This document shows positions 4,991 to 5,896 of a stretch of 5,896 bases of DNA, in pieces; the first letter of the stretch is position 1, and the number at the start of each line of letters is the position of its first letter. Source of the DNA: Bacillota bacterium (GTDB taxonomy: Bacteria; Bacillota_I; Bacilli_A; RFN20; CAG-826). The notes under the pieces are model-generated. The model searched no databases, had not been told where the DNA came from, and worked only from the letters and a program-made list of their open reading frames with translations. The stretch is from positions 1-5,896 of the forward strand of contig JAEWUY010000046.1 of NCBI GenBank assembly GCA_023396795.1. Reading direction: 5' to 3'. A program made the position numbers and the translations under genes.

Positions 4991-5773
4991 ATGCCGAATT
5001 ACGTAATAGTAATTATTGGACTTGCTATGCCATTCGTAGGCACCGCTCTCGGTGCCTCGATGGTTATTTTTGCTAAAAATGGCATCAAACCATGGTTGCA
5101 AAAAATCTTATTAGGTTTTGCTTCAGGCGTGATGATTGCCGCTTCGATTTGGTCATTGCTTATTCCTTCTTTAGAAGCTGAGGTAAATGGCGGGATTCTT
5201 CCTGCCGTTGTTGGCTTTGCAGTTGGTATGGGCTTTTTACTATTACTAGACACAATTATTCCCCATCTGCATATTAATAGCGATAAGCCTGAGGGTGTTA
5301 AAACACGAAAGGTGAATCGTACTTCGATGATGGTTTTTGCGGTTGCTCTACATAATGTGCCAGAAGGTATTGCCGTCGGTGTTTCCTTTGCTGGAGCATT
5401 AACAGGAAATGTTGGGATTACTTTGATGGGTGCTTTAGCACTTGCTATTGGTATCGCCATTCAAAACTTTCCCGAAGGAGCGATTGTTTCGCTGCCATTA
5501 AGACTCGAAGGCCATTCTCGAAGCAAAGCCTTTATGATTGGAAGTTTTACTGGCATTATCGAGCCAATTGCTGCCCTTATTACTATTTTATTAACTGAGC
5601 TAATGGTTCCAATTCTTCCTTATCTTCTTTCTTTTGCGGCGGGAGCGATGGTGTATGTCGTAATCGAGGAACTAATTCCCCAGTCGCAGGAAGGTAAACA
5701 CTCCAACTTAGCCACCGTCGGCTTTATGGCCGGTTTCATCGTTATGTTATTACTAGATGTTTTGATTAACTAA
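4991..5773 (+). CDS. ZIP-family divalent metal transporter (GufA/ZupT type)
   Basis: A 260-residue inner-membrane protein with about eight hydrophobic segments (roughly residues 3-26, 36-60, 68-90, 112-136, 142-168, 178-202, 205-228 and 240-258), the ZIP fold. The metal-site motifs are HNVPEGIAVGV in segment 4 (His121, Asn122, Glu125) and QNFPEGAIVSLPL in segment 5 (Asn159, Glu162). Glu191, Glu226-Glu227 and the LDTIIPHLH segment (Asp87, His92, His94) are further candidate ligands. The short loop between segments 3 and 4 fits the bacterial GufA group. The family imports Zn2+, Fe2+ or Mn2+; the metal here is not decidable. It lies 8 bases after eno with no Shine-Dalgarno (AT-only gap), implying co-transcription and perhaps translational coupling. 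Its terminator at 5798-5819 closes the unit. Confidence 0.92.
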   Translation: MPNYVIVIIGLAMPFVGTALGASMVIFAKNGIKPWLQKILLGFASGVMIAASIWSLLIPSLEAEVNGGILPAVVGFAVGMGFLLLLDTIIPHLHINSDKPEGVKTRKVNRTSMMVFAVALHNVPEGIAVGVSFAGALTGNVGITLMGALALAIGIAIQNFPEGAIVSLPLRLEGHSRSKAFMIGSFTGIIEPIAALITILLTELMVPILPYLLSFAAGAMVYVVIEELIPQSQEGKHSNLATVGFMAGFIVMLLLDVLIN

Positions 5774-5797
5774 TTTGTTAGAAATATTCTTAAAAAG

Positions 5798-5819
5798 TCA
5801 CTCTTCGGAGTGATTTTTT
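5798..5819 (+). terminator. Intrinsic terminator of the eno-ZIP unit
   Basis: TCACTC (5798-5803) pairs with GAGTGA (5808-5813) around a TTCG loop closed by C-G, the very stable cUUCGg tetraloop, followed by six T (5814-5819). An A-run just upstream can pair with the T-run past a single bulged G. It begins 24 bases after the ZIP stop. Confidence 0.9.
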
Positions 5820-5822
5820 GTT

Positions 5823-5828
5823 TATAAT
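5823..5828 (+). promoter_or_regulatory. -10 box of a likely leaderless gene
   Basis: TATAAT lies six bases before ATG 5835, so standard spacing places +1 on the A of the start codon. No convincing -35 box is seen, because the region is occupied by the preceding terminator stem. No Shine-Dalgarno is present. Confidence 0.5.
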
Positions 5829-5834
5829 TAAAAT

Positions 5835-5896
5835 ATGATTCATAACAAAAATATACCGCAGGAAATTAAGAAACTCCCCTTGAAAGCGAAACTTGA
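5835..5896 (+). CDS. Start of an unidentified gene, 3'-truncated by the window edge
   Basis: Twenty codons open from ATG 5835 to the window end without a stop: MIHNKNIPQEIKKLPLKAKL. The fragment is lysine-rich and polar with no signal peptide. It is too short to identify. Support for a real gene is positional: it follows a strong terminator and a perfect TATAAT whose expected start base is the A of this ATG. It has no ribosome site, so if real it is translated from a leaderless mRNA, or the true start lies beyond the window. Confidence 0.45.
   Translation, partial: MIHNKNIPQEIKKLPLKAKL

Noticed and set aside
4999..5460. Antisense open frame of 153 codons inside the ZIP gene
   Set aside because: It is the mirror of a codon-biased membrane-protein gene, has no family resemblance, and lies wholly within a confidently identified gene. 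The shorter antisense frames in the M20, methyltransferase, arcA and eno genes are rejected for the same reason.
732..5773. Mollicutes genetic code with TGA as Trp
   Set aside because: All Trp codons seen are TGG, no in-frame TGA occurs, and the genes are full length under the standard bacterial code. This does not exclude recoding elsewhere but gives no evidence for it.
1..5896. CRISPR array, insertion sequence or transposase
   Set aside because: No regularly spaced direct repeats, transposase frame or terminal inverted repeats with target duplications were seen.

Overview
The window comes from a low-GC bacterium, most likely a member of Bacillota (Bacilli or a Mollicutes-like relative). 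The evidence is the AT-rich intergenic DNA, AAAGGAG-type Shine-Dalgarno sites, TATAAT promoters, U-tailed intrinsic terminators, and a bacterial-type enolase and arginine deiminase. All six complete stop codons are TAA, Trp is always TGG, and no in-frame TGA occurs, so nothing shows recoding. Every gene lies on the + strand.

Left block (1-1680): the 3' part of an M20-family amidohydrolase gene, then one base later a complete cytoplasmic GH43 glycoside hydrolase gene, closed by a hairpin-T5 terminator. This looks like the end of a catabolic operon. Arg codons here are mostly AGA/AGG, unlike the rest of the window.

Middle (1681-2005): a 325-bp stretch with no protein gene but much structure. 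It holds two perfect 18-bp inverted repeats around a TATAAT box, a chain of hairpins, a tRNA-Ala/tmRNA-like 3' segment ending in CCA, and a strong terminator. I interpret it as an unidentified structured small RNA or attenuated leader. It is the most unusual part of the window.

Right block (2006-5896): a short O6-methylguanine methyltransferase-type repair protein that keeps the PCHR cysteine; arginine deiminase (arcA) with no arcB/arcC next to it; enolase (eno) followed 8 bp later by a ZIP-family metal transporter; a UUCG-loop terminator; and the first 20 codons of an unidentified gene running off the window. arcA and this last gene both lack a Shine-Dalgarno site and have TATAAT so close to ATG that their transcripts should be leaderless or nearly so. 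ogt-like and eno have ordinary Shine-Dalgarno leaders.

Functionally, arcA (arginine breakdown, feeding substrate-level ATP through partners not seen here) and eno (glycolysis) suit a fermentative lifestyle. GH43 and M20 suit use of plant-derived oligosaccharides and amidated or acylated compounds. I did not find a clear new multi-gene system. The best leads are the structured RNA locus and the leaderless promoter geometry.
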